Below are positions 50,700 through 63,896 of a stretch of 64,000 bases of DNA, one piece after another. The position numbers and the translations under genes were made by a program. A model generated the notes under the pieces. The model was not told where the DNA came from, made no database searches, and saw only the letters and a list, made by a program, of their open reading frames with translations. Origin of the DNA: Petunia secreta. Its lineage: Eukaryota; Streptophyta; Magnoliopsida; Solanales; Solanaceae. Numbering within the stretch: the first letter of the stretch is position 1; each line of letters starts with the position of its first letter. The stretch covers positions 20,682,001-20,746,000 of the forward strand of contig JARKIP010000011.1 of NCBI GenBank assembly GCA_029990175.1, given 5' to 3'.

Positions 50700-50965
50700 G
50701 AATTTTTCTTTGAACTGTTCTCTTTCAAAATGGGTTGTCGTCTAACAACCAATTTTATCTCGCAAAAATATAAGAAAACGAGTTAGTAATAATAATAATA
50801 ATGATGATAATACTAACAATATTAAATAATAATTTAAAATAAAAATGAAAGGATTTTGTTCTCTTTTAAAATAGACCGCCGTCTCTTATCCAATTTAACC
50901 TCGCAAAAATATAAGAAAATGAGTTAGTAAAAATAATAATAGTAACAATAATAATAATAATAATG

Positions 50966-51017
<52 letters not shown>

Positions 51018-52816
51018 AAATGTCAATAAAATAATTGGGTGGGCTCAGGTGTGTATGAATTGGGTGGAGGTTAGGGACGTCGATACGGACGCGAACACGC
51101 CGGCCGGTTGTATTGCCATGCCAAGTACCTGTCTCATCACTCCATCACCGGCTCGTTTGTAATCACGGCTTATACACGTCATCATAGCCTTTTTTTATTT
51201 TAGGGACGTGGGAATGAGGTTCCTTATCAGTTCAAACCAGTAGGCCTCAAATAAATAATTATTTTGGCCGTGATAGGCATGGGATCCGTCAATTCGTTGT
51301 ATCATTGTGTCAATTCCATGTGTAGCCTCAAAATGTGTATTTTTCATAGGCCATTAACGTAGGAAGTGCCTGAAACTACAAAATCTTGGAAATAAGTCAG
51401 TGGTACGTTATTAACATTGCCTACATAACAATTTGGAAAAACATAGACAAATTAATACAATAGTATAACACAAAAACCGAGTCAAACGATATCTTCAGAA
51501 AGCAAACGATAATAGCAACATCGTCAACAAAACTAGACGACTAAACAAACCAGTTTCCCTCCATTGACCAACGTGATGGGGGATCGGAATTTCCATTCCC
51601 CGGCGATGGCACACGAAGAGAGGTGGTGCGACTGTCAAGCCTCACCAGCGAGAAACCGGCAGTGACATCGCGGCTACCACTTTCTTTCCGCCTCACTTTT
51701 CGATCTGCGATAAACGAGACAGAGGCAAACAGCAAGAAAAAAATAGACAATAAAACACAATAAACGGATTAAAGGAAATATAGCAGTCAAGAACAGGCGG
51801 AGGAGCGACTGTCAATTAGTGACATCGCTGAAACTCCCCGATCCCTCTTTAATCACGAATCAATCAGAAATCAGAGGAGAAAAACAGGGATCCTAGCGAT
51901 TGGGTTATGCCACGAGATCGATTATAAATGGGTTTTCCGGCGGTGGTTGGTTTTTGCAGCGGGGTGATTGTTTTGTACTCTATCCCATTTCCCCATTTCC
52001 TCGATATGTTGGTGCGTGTGTGATATCGTGTGTGTGTGTGTGTATGTAGAAAATGGTGAGGAGGAGGAAGAGGCGCATCCAGTGGGGTGCGCGTGTATAT
52101 TTTTTGTGTGTGCGTCATTGACTAAGGAGAATTGAGCAGTGAGTGGGTTGTTGGTGCAGGAGAGAAACGATGGTGATGTTGCACTGAGTGACTGGTGTTT
52201 TAGGTGGTAACAGAGTAGTGTACTATTTCTGTTCTTGTTTTTCATGCGTTAGAGAAGGAGAGAATAGGCATGTACCGTGTGGGTTTTAGGAAGAAGAAGG
52301 TGTGGGGCGTGTAGACGTGGGGGAAGACAAAGTGGGTCTGCTAAAGAGGGTCCTCTTCCGTGTCATTGTGTGCGTGCGTTAGTGAGAAGTGTGTGAGAAT
52401 TGGAAGTTCAATGATGAAGTTTTGTTTGTGTGATGTTGAAGAAGAAGACATGGGGGTGAGGGTGAGTGAGTCTGTACCGTTAATGCCTTGGTATGCTGAT
52501 GGATATGTATATCGTAGACTTAGAGAGATTAGGGGAATGTTGAGAGATTGAGTGGATTAGGAAGATTGGGGGGGTTGGGGGGGGGGGGGGGGGGGATTTT
52601 AGGGATTGGATTATAGGGAAATTAGGAAAAAGATTAGGAGAAGATTTGGGGGATGAACTTGGACATGGTTTTAGGAAAAGGGAACTTGGTTAGGAAACTT
52701 GGCTAGGTTCAAAGTAAAATTTAAATAAAAATAAATAAAGAATTTTGGGTAGTAATTTTGAAATATGGAAGAACTAATAATAAAAAGAAATATGGTGTTA
52801 TAAATCAAGGTCTAAA
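50213..52816 (-). repeat. 5' LTR of element B (LTR 5' end missing)
   Basis: Starts tgtcatacccg like 29904. TAA tracts at 50660-50697 and 50946-51014. After 51750 it runs on through about 1 kb absent from the other LTR, with a TATA-like TTTATAAT on the minus strand near 51922-51929, GT-rich patches and a run of 19 G at 52577-52595. No terminal gggacaaaatt...tctaca is seen before the copia LTR at 52817. The small ORFs here are LTR sequence. Confidence 0.65.
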
Positions 52817-53097
52817 TGTGGATGTCATTTAATCCCAAATAAATCTTGTAACTTACGGCTTTATTCCTCCCCACTTAGTGACCACTAATTCTCCATTAAG
52901 TCACTACTTAATTGTTATAATATTTGGGTGGATTTGTAACCTATGTACTTGATGTCCTATAAATTGAGCAAACTTTGCTCTATGGATGACACACTTGAAC
53001 ATACTTGGAAATGAATAAGAAATGTTCTTCCTCTCCTCTCTTAGTATTCTTATAATCTTATTATATTCTTATACTCCTTTACCTTTATTTAATAACA
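52817..53097 (+). repeat. Short LTR of a Ty1/copia element
   Basis: 281 bp from TGTGGATGTC to AATAACA, with a TATA at 52958-52964 (TATAAAT). It is followed directly by TATCAGCACGAG, which I remember as the PBS-side sequence of short-LTR plant copia elements (Ale-type). No second LTR is in the window. Confidence 0.6.
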
Positions 53098-54857
53098 CGT
53101 TATCAGCACGAGTCTCTACAGAAAAAGGAATCAACTACATAGATGATTTGTTGAGCCGATGGAGACCTGGACACTACATGTTTTATTGATCATTTACTTC
53201 TATTTCCAGGGAGCTTCATTTTTCAAGTTTATAATGGAGCCTAAGTTTAAATTATTTCTTTAAGAAATGATGTAGTTATATTATACACCAGTATAATTGT
53301 ATTTGTGAAGGAGAATGGACTGATTGAATCAAGAATGATTATATATATGTTCACAAAGTCCAATAAAATAAAATCATCGCAAGTACATGGAGCAATCTGG
53401 TCAATGCTGAAAGCCAAGATTTGGTCATCGTTAAGGTGTTGTCTCCTACTTTACATCTTTGTGCTCTTATATGCAAATACACATATGATATAATATCCCA
53501 CTTACTTAAACATGGTTTTTCTTGGTATAATGCTATTAAAATATTTTGAATTAATGCTTAATTCATAACAATGAACCAAGCCGAAAGCCTCTTGAGCTAT
53601 ACTAGTTTAGTTTGACTGATGTTGTTAGTCCTTGAGTTCATGTGTTTCCTTTGCATATTTTAGGATTTTCTCGTTAAAGGTTGGCTCAGGTTGAAGAGTT
53701 TTTTGTTTTTTGGAAATTTTGATTCAATTAGTAGAGAAATTAATAGAACTTGATTTAACAGTTGTTTTGTGCCTTTAACTCAAGTTCTTTAAGTCTAAAT
53801 GACACCAAGGCAATATTTGATAAGAGTTGTAAAACATCATGATCATTTTACTGTCTCTGTTGCAAAAATCAAATCTAATAAAACTCTTTGTTTTTAAGTT
53901 TTTAATATCATGTGATCCCCTTAATATGAAATCCGTATTTTAAGCTGTAAAGCTCCCAGTACGTTACTTTGGTCAAACAAATACATTTAAAATACTACTT
54001 TCAACATTTTAAATTGATCCAAAAAAAAGTATTCTCCTGTGACACAAGAAGAATTTAACATGATGGACTATTTGACACATACTTCATAAGGTAAGTCAAG
54101 CGTCTTGCACTTTTATTAGTGATCTAAAAGTGATAGTAATCTTACTTAAGACGACTGAATCATTTCGGCCTAAACCATAAAATTATATTATTTTCACAAG
54201 TCTTGCAGAATTTAATTCAGTTATGTATATTATATTCAAAGTGGTGATATGGTTAATGGCTTGACATTTATTAAGGTAAGAAGGTGCGATAAGATCAGGT
54301 TTGAAGTCCTGGTGCACTATGATAACAAGACATTGGGTTCAGGGCCAATGTTCCATATTAATGGCAAAATAATGTATTTTTTATGAAAAACCAAGAAGCC
54401 CGTCCACGGATATGCTCCATTCAAAGAGGTGAATGTGGGAGCAATATATTCTCCATTTCCTAAAATGAATGTGGAAGTAGGAGAAGCTCCATTCTATAAG
54501 GTGAATGTAGGAGCACAACATAATGCTCCATTCTCAGATGTGAATGTAGTAGCAATACATAATATGCCTGAAAGAAGGCAAAATATCTTTATGTCTGAAA
54601 GAAGACACGACATTTTATGTCTGAAAGAAGGCAAATAATTTTATGTCTAAAAAATGATAAAATAATTACCATGATAGAGACCATGGACGTGGACGTGGCA
54701 AGGGATGAAAAAATAGTTATCATTGTGAAATAAATAAGAGAACAATAAGGGTTCTCAAAAAGTAACCGTTCAAACGGTAAATATAATAATGTCTCCAATA
54801 CATCATATGAGTATGAGGCAAGTCCAGATGATTATGGTTCATTCCTTACAGTGAATG
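53098..54857 (+). pseudogene. gag: Ty1/copia internal region with gag remnant
   Basis: The first 1.3 kb has no usable ORF. From about 54380 the plus strand reads repeated EVNVGA or VNVGAQHNAPF-type motifs, then an RDHGRGRGKG basic patch and YHCEINKRT, the usual order at the end of copia Gag before and at the zinc knuckle. Stops are frequent. The knuckle is not intact. The copy is interrupted at 54857 by Gyp-3 and resumes at 63897. Confidence 0.55.
54853..54857. repeat. Target-site duplication of Gyp-3, left (gaatg)
   Basis: Exactly repeated at 63892-63896. Confidence 0.93.
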
Positions 54858-57403
54858 TGACATGACGCGGAATCCGGCTAGGCCGTGCGGGCACCCGACA
54901 TCCTCCCTTAGACCCGTCGGGCGAACCCTTACCAATTAAATTAGGAAAATAAATATAATTCAATTCATAAATAAGAACAAGACTTTAAAAAAATACTGAC
55001 ATACTGATACCTCTAAGTTGTACAAAAGAAATTACAGCTGACTACCCACATACTAGGTTTAGGGCTATCCAGACTAGACATCTAAGAGTACAAAAGATGA
55101 CAGATACCTCTTGAAGGGAGCAAAATGCAGCTGAAATAATAAACAATAAACTAGTGGCCATCCGGAATAAATCTGGCTCACCCTGACAGCTGAAGTCGTC
55201 TTTGGAACAACGCGGCGAACTTAATCCTGGAGCGAACTTGCCGAAACGAAATAGATAGACAAGAAACAAACAACAAACAAGGGTGAGTCAAAAGGACTCA
55301 ATAAGTGGGGTAGACTAGCTACCTCAAAGAATAGGATAGCTAGCCAGGGAGAAGAAACAGATAAACCAAATTCCTCTTATTTAAATTATAAAAAGGCGGA
55401 GCCAGATAACAACCGGAGACACGTATGAAACCATAAACTCAGCCAGGAATACGAGCCAGAAACATATCAACAAATAAGCAATGCACGTATAAGCAGAACA
55501 GTAGTTTTGTACCATAAGTCTACACAATAGTATGAAAATAAATGAAATGAAATGAGATGAAATGAAATGAAATGAAATGAAATCTGATGCAAAGGGTCAC
55601 ATGTGCCCGTAATCCCATCCCGAGGCAGAATACTCCTGCATTCGAGGGGAATCCAATCTGATAACCAACTGGAGCGGAATACTCCTACTCCTGGGGCGGA
55701 ATACTCATGTGCCCGATATAATATAAACCAGAGGCGGAATACTCCTGCACTCTCTTGGGGCAGAACACTCCTGCACCCGATATAATGTAAAGCTGAGGCG
55801 GAATACTCCTGCACTCTCCTGGGGTGGAATCCTCCTACCCTCAATATGATACAATGGAGCGGAATACTCCTACTCCTTGGGCGGAATACTCCTACCCTCA
55901 ATATGATACAATGGAGCGGAATACTCCTGCTCCTGGGGCGGAATACTCCTGCACCCAATATGATATGCAAAGAAATGTATATGAATGACATATAATGCAT
56001 ATGAATGCAATGTGATGCAATAATAACCCTTCACCGGCGCGGGACACTCATCGACAGCTGGGAAGTAGATGCCAACTCACAGTAAGAGTACAATGCTCAA
56101 ATCCTCAATGCAATACCAACAACAGGACATAACATATAATATACAATGTAAATCCAAAGCTAAGTCGTAATGAGTACGCCTATCGGCAGCTACACACGTA
56201 AGGAACACGTGGTAGAAAATCCACGAGGCCAGGTGCCTCAAAAGAAATGGATGTAAACACTTTCTTCTCCCAAAGTTAGTACAGGCACTCAATAACCGCT
56301 TTGTCCTTCGGATTCATTGCCAAACGATCCCACTCAATTCAATAGGCAAAAGAATATATCAAATTAGGCTAAAGGCTTCATTCCTCACATCTTAGGGTAA
56401 TTCGGTTAGGAACCTGCTACCCTATTCGCATATGCAATACGCAGGCCAGGCTTATGTACAGGGTTTAATGTCACATAACCGAACCCTAAATAAATTACAT
56501 TTATATATTGCCCATAATTCACTGAGTACGAATATATAATCAATTCCATTATCAGGGTCCATTTGACCCTTTAAACTATTAATTGAACTTATTAAAATGA
56601 TGTCTAATATTCCAAGTTTTACTGTTAAAACATATTCAAACACACGTAATAAACTCAAATAATGCATTAAGATCATTACCTGAAGGTTTCGGGGTAAAAA
56701 TTCTACTATTTTCCCGGCTCTTTTCTCATCTTCTGGCATTTTTTCTGATAATTTTCTCTGTTTCTCGTTTTCTCTGATTCTGTTTCGTTTCGCTGCTTTT
56801 TGATTTGTAACGCTTAACTAAGGGATTCTTATCCCACTTGTCACCGCCACCACTTTTAAATCTTTCCTTTTCCTTTTATTTTTTTGTTTTGTTTTCTTTT
56901 TTTTTCTTTTACTTTTCTTTTCGCGATAAAAATTAAAATGGTACACTCCGATATTCGAAATAATTCCAACTTTTGCATACAAGTTATACAAAATATATGT
57001 AGCATACTCACAAAGACGGATCTCAAATCGGACTCCCGAAACTCAATATGCAAATTAAATGGAAAAGAAGTCAAATTATTTAACTTTCGGCATTTTTGCG
57101 GAAACTAGCCGAACAACATCGAAATTCACTTTCGAAAGTTTATAAAAGTCACAAATAATCATACGAACCTAACGGTGCTTTCGGATTTCGAATCGGAGCT
57201 CATTCGCCAAAACCGAGCTCGGAAATCTCTTTTTAATATTTATCGATAATAAAAACTGAAACCTTCTTCCGATGCATACCAAACGAGGTCTGATTTAGCT
57301 CAAATTTTACAGATAAGTCCCAATGGATATTACGAAAATTTTAAAATTATCGGCACGCCAATCGGAGTCCTAACTTCCGAAACGACTAACCGGTGTCGTT
57401 TCA
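54858..57403 (-). repeat. 3' LTR of Gyp-3
   Basis: Starts tgacatgacgc and ends gtcgtttca. The minisatellite is at about 55620-55965. The 'gttgcggcgtgcaac' block of Gyp-2 is absent. A T-rich stretch lies at 56870-56920. Confidence 0.92.
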
Positions 57404-57441
57404 TTCTCCTCCACTTAAACTCTCGTTCGTCCTCGAACGAG
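57404..57441 (-). promoter_or_regulatory. PPT and adjacent hairpin of Gyp-3
   Basis: Element strand AGTGGAGGAGAA abuts the LTR. The hairpin at 57422-57441 has perfect 8-bp arms CTCGTTCG and CGAACGAG with a TCCT loop on the plus strand. Confidence 0.85.
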
Positions 57442-58188
57442 CTTAAGTCTAAAGCAAGATTCACGCTGATAACAAAAGAACTTGCACGACCTTCTTAAAT
57501 TATCCCACAGAATTTTTCTCATGATTACATAATCAAAATTATAACACGAACACCGAACTCTTGGAATAAAACATATCTGGATAATATGACAATACCATTG
57601 CCCGGATTATTCTGACTAAGATGATCCTCCTCGATCACGAGAGGAGAGTTCTACATTTTCGAAGCAAAGATACACGAAACTTTGAATGGATTAACATGAT
57701 TCAACCAATAATCACCTCTTCGATATACCTTTCGATATAGAAGATTTGAGGCAAGCTATATTATTTTTACGAACGCACTATGCAACATCTCAGTTGATGT
57801 TAGTGTTATTCCGCAAGCTCCTTGTGGGAATATAGTTACTCATATTCTAATGTATGTCAAAGGTTCCTCTGAACAGGGTCTATCATATAAGGATAAGGAT
57901 CATGCAAATACTACTGGATAGTATGATGTAGACATGGAATGATCTTCAGACCGAACATCTATTTCAGGGTATTGTCTTTGAATTGGAAATATTATAACTT
58001 GAAAAAGTGAAAATAAAAGAGACATGTAGTTGGACCATGAGCTGAAGCATAATACCAGAAACAAAGTTGATTACATGAGCACTTATAACGCTAAAGTAAC
58101 CTCTCAAAAAGTTGACGTGTGAAGGAGATATGCCAATGATGGATGGACGATAAGCTGCACTAGACCTTTAACTCTAAATTTTCATGAA
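57442..58188. other. Gyp-3 internal, no recognisable gene
   Basis: Parallels 39257-40088. No motif seen. Confidence 0.6.
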
Positions 58189-58500
58189 GTAAAACATCAT
58201 CATTATGAGGATCCAGTTCCAGTTAAATACAGACAGATAGCCAGAAGAAAACCGGAGTAGCCATATAGGGTTACTACTTACGGTGTTCTCATATATAAAG
58301 ATAGACTTTGTGTTCCTGATGTTGAATTTTCACATGGACAGATTATGATAGAGGCACATTATTCCAAATACACTGTTCATCTAGGTTCGACTAAGGTATA
58401 CCATGATCTTAAGCAGATTTATTGGTGGGACGAAATGAAATGTGACATAGCAGAATTTGTGGCTCAGTGTTCTAATTGCCAGCAAGTTAAAGTCGTGTCA
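58189..58500 (+). pseudogene. Antisense-inserted Ty3/Gypsy pol fragment in Gyp-3
   Basis: One frame with a single stop: VKHHHYEDPVPVKY, RKPE then stop, KDRLCVPDV, MIEAHYSKYTVH, KVYHDLKQIYWWDEMK, AEFVAQCSNCQQVK. All four zinc ligands (H, H, C, C) of the integrase N-terminal domain are kept, unlike in Gyp-2. Opposite strand to the element's own gag. Confidence 0.88.
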
Positions 58501-58635
58501 TCTTTCCAGGCTTTATGCTTTCAGCAGATAGGTACGTGTATATATAATCAGGTTGTCAGCTTATCTCTATCATTAATAGATTATTAGTGGGTTTAGCAAT
58601 GATCGATACTCATTGTAGGTTTCTGTCGTGGCCCT

Positions 58636-58668
58636 AGGTTGGGTCGTGACAAAAGTGGTATCGACGCC
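58636..58668 (+). other. LTR-end/PBS-like junction, plus strand, in Gyp-3
   Basis: GTTGGGTCGTGACA then AAAGTGGTATCGACGCC. Compare the tRNA-Met PBS TGGTATCAGAGCC. Position relative to the pol fragment is the same as in Gyp-2. Confidence 0.5.
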
Positions 58669-60219
58669 TTAGAGATTGAGTATTACCATTCAGTATTTGG
58701 AGGAAGACTCCTCCACTTAAAGCACAAACTCAAGCAGCTATTTGAATAGGAACAACCATCCCCGCACAGTCTGCTGGACTAAAGAAGATTTAGCTAAAAG
58801 CTTAACGTAGGCAGACCTAAGCTATCAATTACTCTCTCGAGTTGCCAAACAGCTGCAACTCTCGAGTTCACAACTCCATACATTTTCCATAAGAACCACA
58901 GCCTGGTGGATCAAATCAAAGGTCAAATGACTTCTCTTATTACCCTTAGTAGCCTTGAAAAACAACCATGTGCTTACTCTGCCACATTGACACGCACTCT
59001 GGCTCAACACAGGGAACATCACAAGAGGCTACTGACCGCCTAAGCTTACCAGTGCCGAACAAAGAAGAGATGGAAACAGACTGAGGATAGAAATAATTAG
59101 AGCTATAGGAAGCTCTTCTTCTTAGTTTTTGGCTACCAGAGCTAGACTATTTATAAGTCACGCTAACCAAAGAATTACAATTGAAGAAATAGACTTTGAA
59201 TGCGCTTTATGGAACAAAATCTATGTAAATTCAACCTTCCTGTAAAAAGGAAACTCCGACAATTTACCAGAAAACCCTTTCATACCGAGACAAACTTGTA
59301 GAATAACATGACTCTACTAGCGTCTCGAACCAAGAGGAGACACATAGATCGAGTATTACTTACTAACCACTTTACACCGGAAGGAACAATGACACTTTCT
59401 GATGGTGACAAATAAGAATCCCATCATCCTACCGACACTGAGTTCCAAAGAGAGGTAGACTAACTTGACATTATAACAGAATGAGGCATAACAAAATGCC
59501 AAGCAAACAATACCGATACTCACTCACAAATCTCTTGCATTTAAACCAGCTAAACTAGTAGGGTCATCATAAATGCCAGGAATAAATCATACAAGAAGCT
59601 CACCCCTCTACCGCAACGGATTCTTAATAAAAACGCCATCCCAGGAAACTATGGAAATATGATAAGACAATTATTTCCAGATCGATCGGAAGAATCAAAG
59701 CTTACACACATATAAGTGAGCTAGAAATACTTGGGTGTACTACATCGGATACCTCAGCATCCTGCCAGACTGGCAGTTTATTTAACTGCCCCTGCAGCTG
59801 AGTTGAGCCACTACCTGACAGTCACTTTCTGAAGAACCAGTGCCACCACACTCTCAACCTCTACTGTTTGGTGGAATTTCTTTTGCTGATTGAGATCTAA
59901 ATGAAATTCCCTGCGTCGGTGCAGGTGCCTGATGACGAGAGAAAAGACGACTGCCTACTTGTCGGAGTAAGGGAAAACTTCTCAAAGAATAGCCAGACCC
60001 ACGACAATGATAACAAGAAAACTCCTCAAAGGATATTCAGACTCACGACAATGATAACACCTTTTCGGCTAAGAATGAAAGCTGGAAAGATTGTTGATAG
60101 CTGTAAAGAAAAGATTGAATCTGATCTTGACGAGCTACTGGTGCACTCTAAGAATCACGTGACACAAGCTGAGATAACCTGAAAGGTGACCTCCCAAAAT
60201 AATCAGAACTCTTACCTCT
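58669..60219. other. Gyp-3 internal, no recognisable gene
   Basis: Similar to 40568-42062 of Gyp-2. A 93-aa plus-strand ORF (59901-60182) is not preserved as such in Gyp-2. Confidence 0.55.
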
Positions 60220-60600
60220 AAATGAGGTACCATGGTTGCCCACCAGGGCCACGGGAGCTCTTGCTCTCCTGCTCTAACTTTTCCCGCTCTAACTTATGGT
60301 ATGCCTCGTACCTTCGGGCAATATCAACAACAATATCAATTGAAATCCCGACCTCAATCTCTCGAGCCATCTGGGATCTCAAGGAAAAAGAAAGGTCATC
60401 AATAAATCTTTGAATCTCTCGAAAGGCTCATGGACTAGTTCTAATGCATATTCAGCCATTCTATAAGATTCAATCTCATATTCTGAAACACCAATAGGCT
60501 AAGCGACAAGCTACTCTGTCCAACCCACTCAAACTGGAAACACTTTTCATCTCGCTGGCTATTCGAAAGGAACTTTTCCATGAATCTAGAAGTAAAATCG
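60220..60600 (-). pseudogene. gag: gag remnant of Gyp-3
   Basis: Counterpart of 42063-42433, with the same gag core segment and additional frame breaks. Confidence 0.65.
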
Positions 60601-61325
60601 AACCAAGTTAACTAATAAGAAAGCGGCCCACCAATTCAAGGCTGGACCCTGAATCTAGAAAGAAAAATAATCAACACCATACCGCTCGATATAATCAAGA
60701 GCCTGAAGGATACGCTGACATCATTTTATTTAAAAATTTTGCATAGGGATTATCTGATGCATGGCTTAAGAATATCATAAGGTTCAATTGGGTAAAATAA
60801 TGCAGCCTTTTCAGATATTCGGACCAAGCCATTACTCGAGCTATCTAACCAGCAAGAATAACTAGAGGCACAACACATGCTGCCTCCGGAACATACTTTA
60901 CTGCGGCAATATTAAGAACTGGAATAGAAGGTCCCTGAGATTGAACATCTGCATCTGCGGAAACCTAATAAGTTGCCTAGCGAATAATAGGTTATTGTGG
61001 CATCTGCGTCGCCAAGATTCTCGTAAAAGCATCATAGAGAGCCAAGGGAACCGCAAGGACTTGCTCCCTTACCCATCGCGAGCTCGTACAGCTGGGACCT
61101 CCGTAACTAGATCGTCAGCACGATCAAAACTCTCGGGCTTCATCAGTGCTTGCCCCAGGCTAGACTGCTTCATCTTGAACTCCTACTGTATACTGATTTA
61201 TCGCACGAGGGTTCACAATTACCACGAAGGAATAAAAGAAAATACTTTTGCATCCTAGACCGAAGCACGATCAGAAAAGAAGGAAGTGAAACTTCCTAAA
61301 TGCCATCATAGCCTCTCGTAGATAA
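60601..61325 (-). other. Gyp-3 decayed gag N-terminal region and leader
   Basis: No gene. Similar to 42434-43180. Confidence 0.5.
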
Positions 61326-61343
61326 GTACGGATGTCTACGTAC
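61326..61343 (-). promoter_or_regulatory. Leader hairpin of Gyp-3 (loop palindrome mutated)
   Basis: GTACG/CGTAC stem kept; loop reads GATGTCTA, so the palindrome GACGTC is lost by one change. Confidence 0.45.
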
Positions 61344-61396
61344 CCATCAGCGAGACTCTACTAGACACTGTCATTGTCTGGATAGACTCTAAACCG

Positions 61397-61409
61397 GGCT
61401 CTGATACCA
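61397..61409 (-). promoter_or_regulatory. Primer binding site of Gyp-3, tRNA-Met type
   Basis: Element strand TGGTATCAGAGCC, 2 nt from the LTR. Confidence 0.93.
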
Positions 61410-61411
61410 AC

Positions 61412-63891
61412 TGACACGACCCGAAATCCGGCTAGGCCGTGCGGGCACCCGACATCCTCCCCTAGACCCGTCGGGCGAACCCTTACCAATTAAATTAGGA
61501 AAATAAATATAATTCAATTCATAAATAAGAACAAGACTTTAAAAAAAAAATACAGACATACTAATACCCCTAAGCTGTACAAAAGAAATTACAGTTGACT
61601 ACCCACATACTAGGTTTAGGACTATCCAGACTAGACATCTAAGAGTACAAAAGAAGACAGAAACCTCCTGAAGGGAGCAAAATGCAGCTAAAATAATAAA
61701 CAATAAACTGGTGGCCATCCGGAATAAATCTGGTTCACCCTGACAGCTGAAGTCGTCTTCGCTCCTGAACAACGCGGCGAACTCAATCCTGGAGCGAACC
61801 TGCCGAAACAAAACAGATAGACAAGAAACAAACAACAAACAAGGGTGAGTCAAAAGGACTCAATAAGTAGGACAGACTAGCCACCTCAAAGAATAGGATA
61901 GCTAGCCAGGGAGAAGAAACAGATAAACCAAATTCCTCTTATTTAAATTATAAAAGGCGGAGCCAGATAATAACTGGAAACACATATGAAACCATAAACC
62001 CAGCCAGGAATACGAGCTAGAAACATATCAACAAGTAAGCAATGCACGTATAAGCAGAATAGTAGTTATGTACCATAAGTCTACACAATGGTATGAAAAG
62101 AAAAGAAATGAAATGAGATGAAATGAAATCTGATGCAAAGGGTCACATGTGCCCGTAATCCCATCCCGAAGAAGAATACTACTGCATTCGAGGGGAATCC
62201 AATCTGATAACCAACTGGAGCGGAATACACCTGCTCCTGGGGCGGAATACTCCTGCACCCGATATAATATAAACCAGAGGCGGAATACTCCTGCATTCTC
62301 TTGGGGCGGAATACTCTTGCACCCGATATAATGTAAAGCTGAGACGGAATACTCCTGCACTCGCCTGGGGCGGAATCCTCCTACCCTCAATATGATACAA
62401 CTGAGCGGAATACTCCTGCTCCTGGGGCGGAATACTCCTGCACCCAATATGATATGCAATATAATGAATATAAATGACATATAATGCATATGAATGCAAT
62501 GTGATGCAATAATAACCCTTCACCGGCGCGGGACTCTCATCGACAGCCTGGAAGTAGATGCCAACTCACAGTAAGAGTACAATGCTCAAATCCTCAATGC
62601 AATACCAACAACAGGACATAACATATAATATACAATGTAAATCCAAAGCTAAGGCGCAATGAGTACGCCTATCGGCAGCTACACACGTAAGGAACACGTG
62701 GTAGAAAATCCACGAGGCCAGGTGCCTCCAAAGAAATGGATGTAAACACTTTCCTCTCCCAAAGTTAGTACAGCCACTCAGTAACCGCTTTGTCCTTCGG
62801 ATTCATTGCCAAACGATCCCACTCTACTCAATAGGCAGAAAAATATATCAAATTAGGCTAAAGGCTTCATTCCTCACATCTTAGGGTAATCCAGTTAGGA
62901 ACCTGCTACCCTATTCCCATATGCAATACGCAGGCCAGGCCTATGTACAGGGTTTACTGTCACATAACCGAACCCTAAATAAATTACATTTATATATTGC
63001 CCATAATTCACTGAGTACGAATATATAATCAATTCCATTATCGGGGTCCATTTGACCCTTTAAACTATTAATTGAACTTATTAAAATGATGTCTAATATT
63101 CCAAGTTTTACTGTTAAAACATATTCAAACACACGTAATAAACTCAAATAATGCATTAAGATCATTACCTGAAGGTTTCAGGGTAAAAATTCTACTATTT
63201 TCCCGGCTCTTTTCTCATCTTCTGGCATTTTTTCTGATAATTTTCTCTGTTTCTCGTTTTCTCTGATTCTGTTTCGTTTCGCTGCTTTTTGATTTGTAAT
63301 GCTTAACTAAGGGATTCTTATCCCACTTGTCACCGCTACCACTTTTAAATCTTTCCTTTTCCTTTTATTTTTTTGTTTTGTTTTCTTTTTTTTCTTTTAC
63401 TTTTCTTTTCGCGATAAAAATTAAAATGGTACACTCCGATATTCGAAATAATTCCAACTTTTGCATACAAGTTATAGAAAATATATGTAGCATACTCGTA
63501 AAGACGGATCTCAAATCGGACTCCCGAAACTCAATATACAAATTAAATGGAAAAGAAGTCAAATTATTTAACTTTCGGCAATTTTGCGGAAACTAGCCGA
63601 ACAACATCGAAATTCACTTTTGAAAGTTCATAAAAGTCACAAATAATCATACGAACCTAACGGCGCTTTCGAATTTTGAATCGGAGGTCATTCGCCAAAA
63701 CCGAGCTCGAAAATCTCTTTTTAATATTTATCGATAATAAAAACTGAAACCTTCTTCCGATGCATACCAAACGAGGTCTGATTTAGCTCAAATTTTACAG
63801 ATAAGTCCCAATGGATATTACAAAAATTTTAAAATTAGCGACACGCTAATCGGAGTCCTAACTTCCGAAACGACTAACAGAGGTCGTTTCA
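61412..63891 (-). repeat. 5' LTR of Gyp-3
   Basis: Pairs with 54858-57403; 66 bp shorter, with fewer minisatellite units (about 62165-62455). Confidence 0.92.
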
Positions 63892-63896
63892 GAATG
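63892..63896. repeat. Target-site duplication of Gyp-3, right (gaatg)
   Basis: Identical to 54853-54857. Confidence 0.93.

Larger units (their letters stand above)
54858..63891 (-). mobile_element. Degenerate Tekay-related Ty3/Gypsy element Gyp-3
   Basis: 9034 bp, LTRs 54858-57403 (2546 bp) and 61412-63891 (2480 bp), tRNA-Met PBS, PPT, perfect gaatg duplication. Same internal order as Gyp-2: gag remnant in sense, pol fragment and PBS-like junction in antisense. It cannot encode its own enzymes, so it would have been moved in trans. Confidence 0.93.

Noticed and set aside
36691..63891. Gyp-2 and Gyp-3 as one segmental duplication
   Set aside because: Each has its own target duplication and different flanks (element B against copia), which favours separate transposition.
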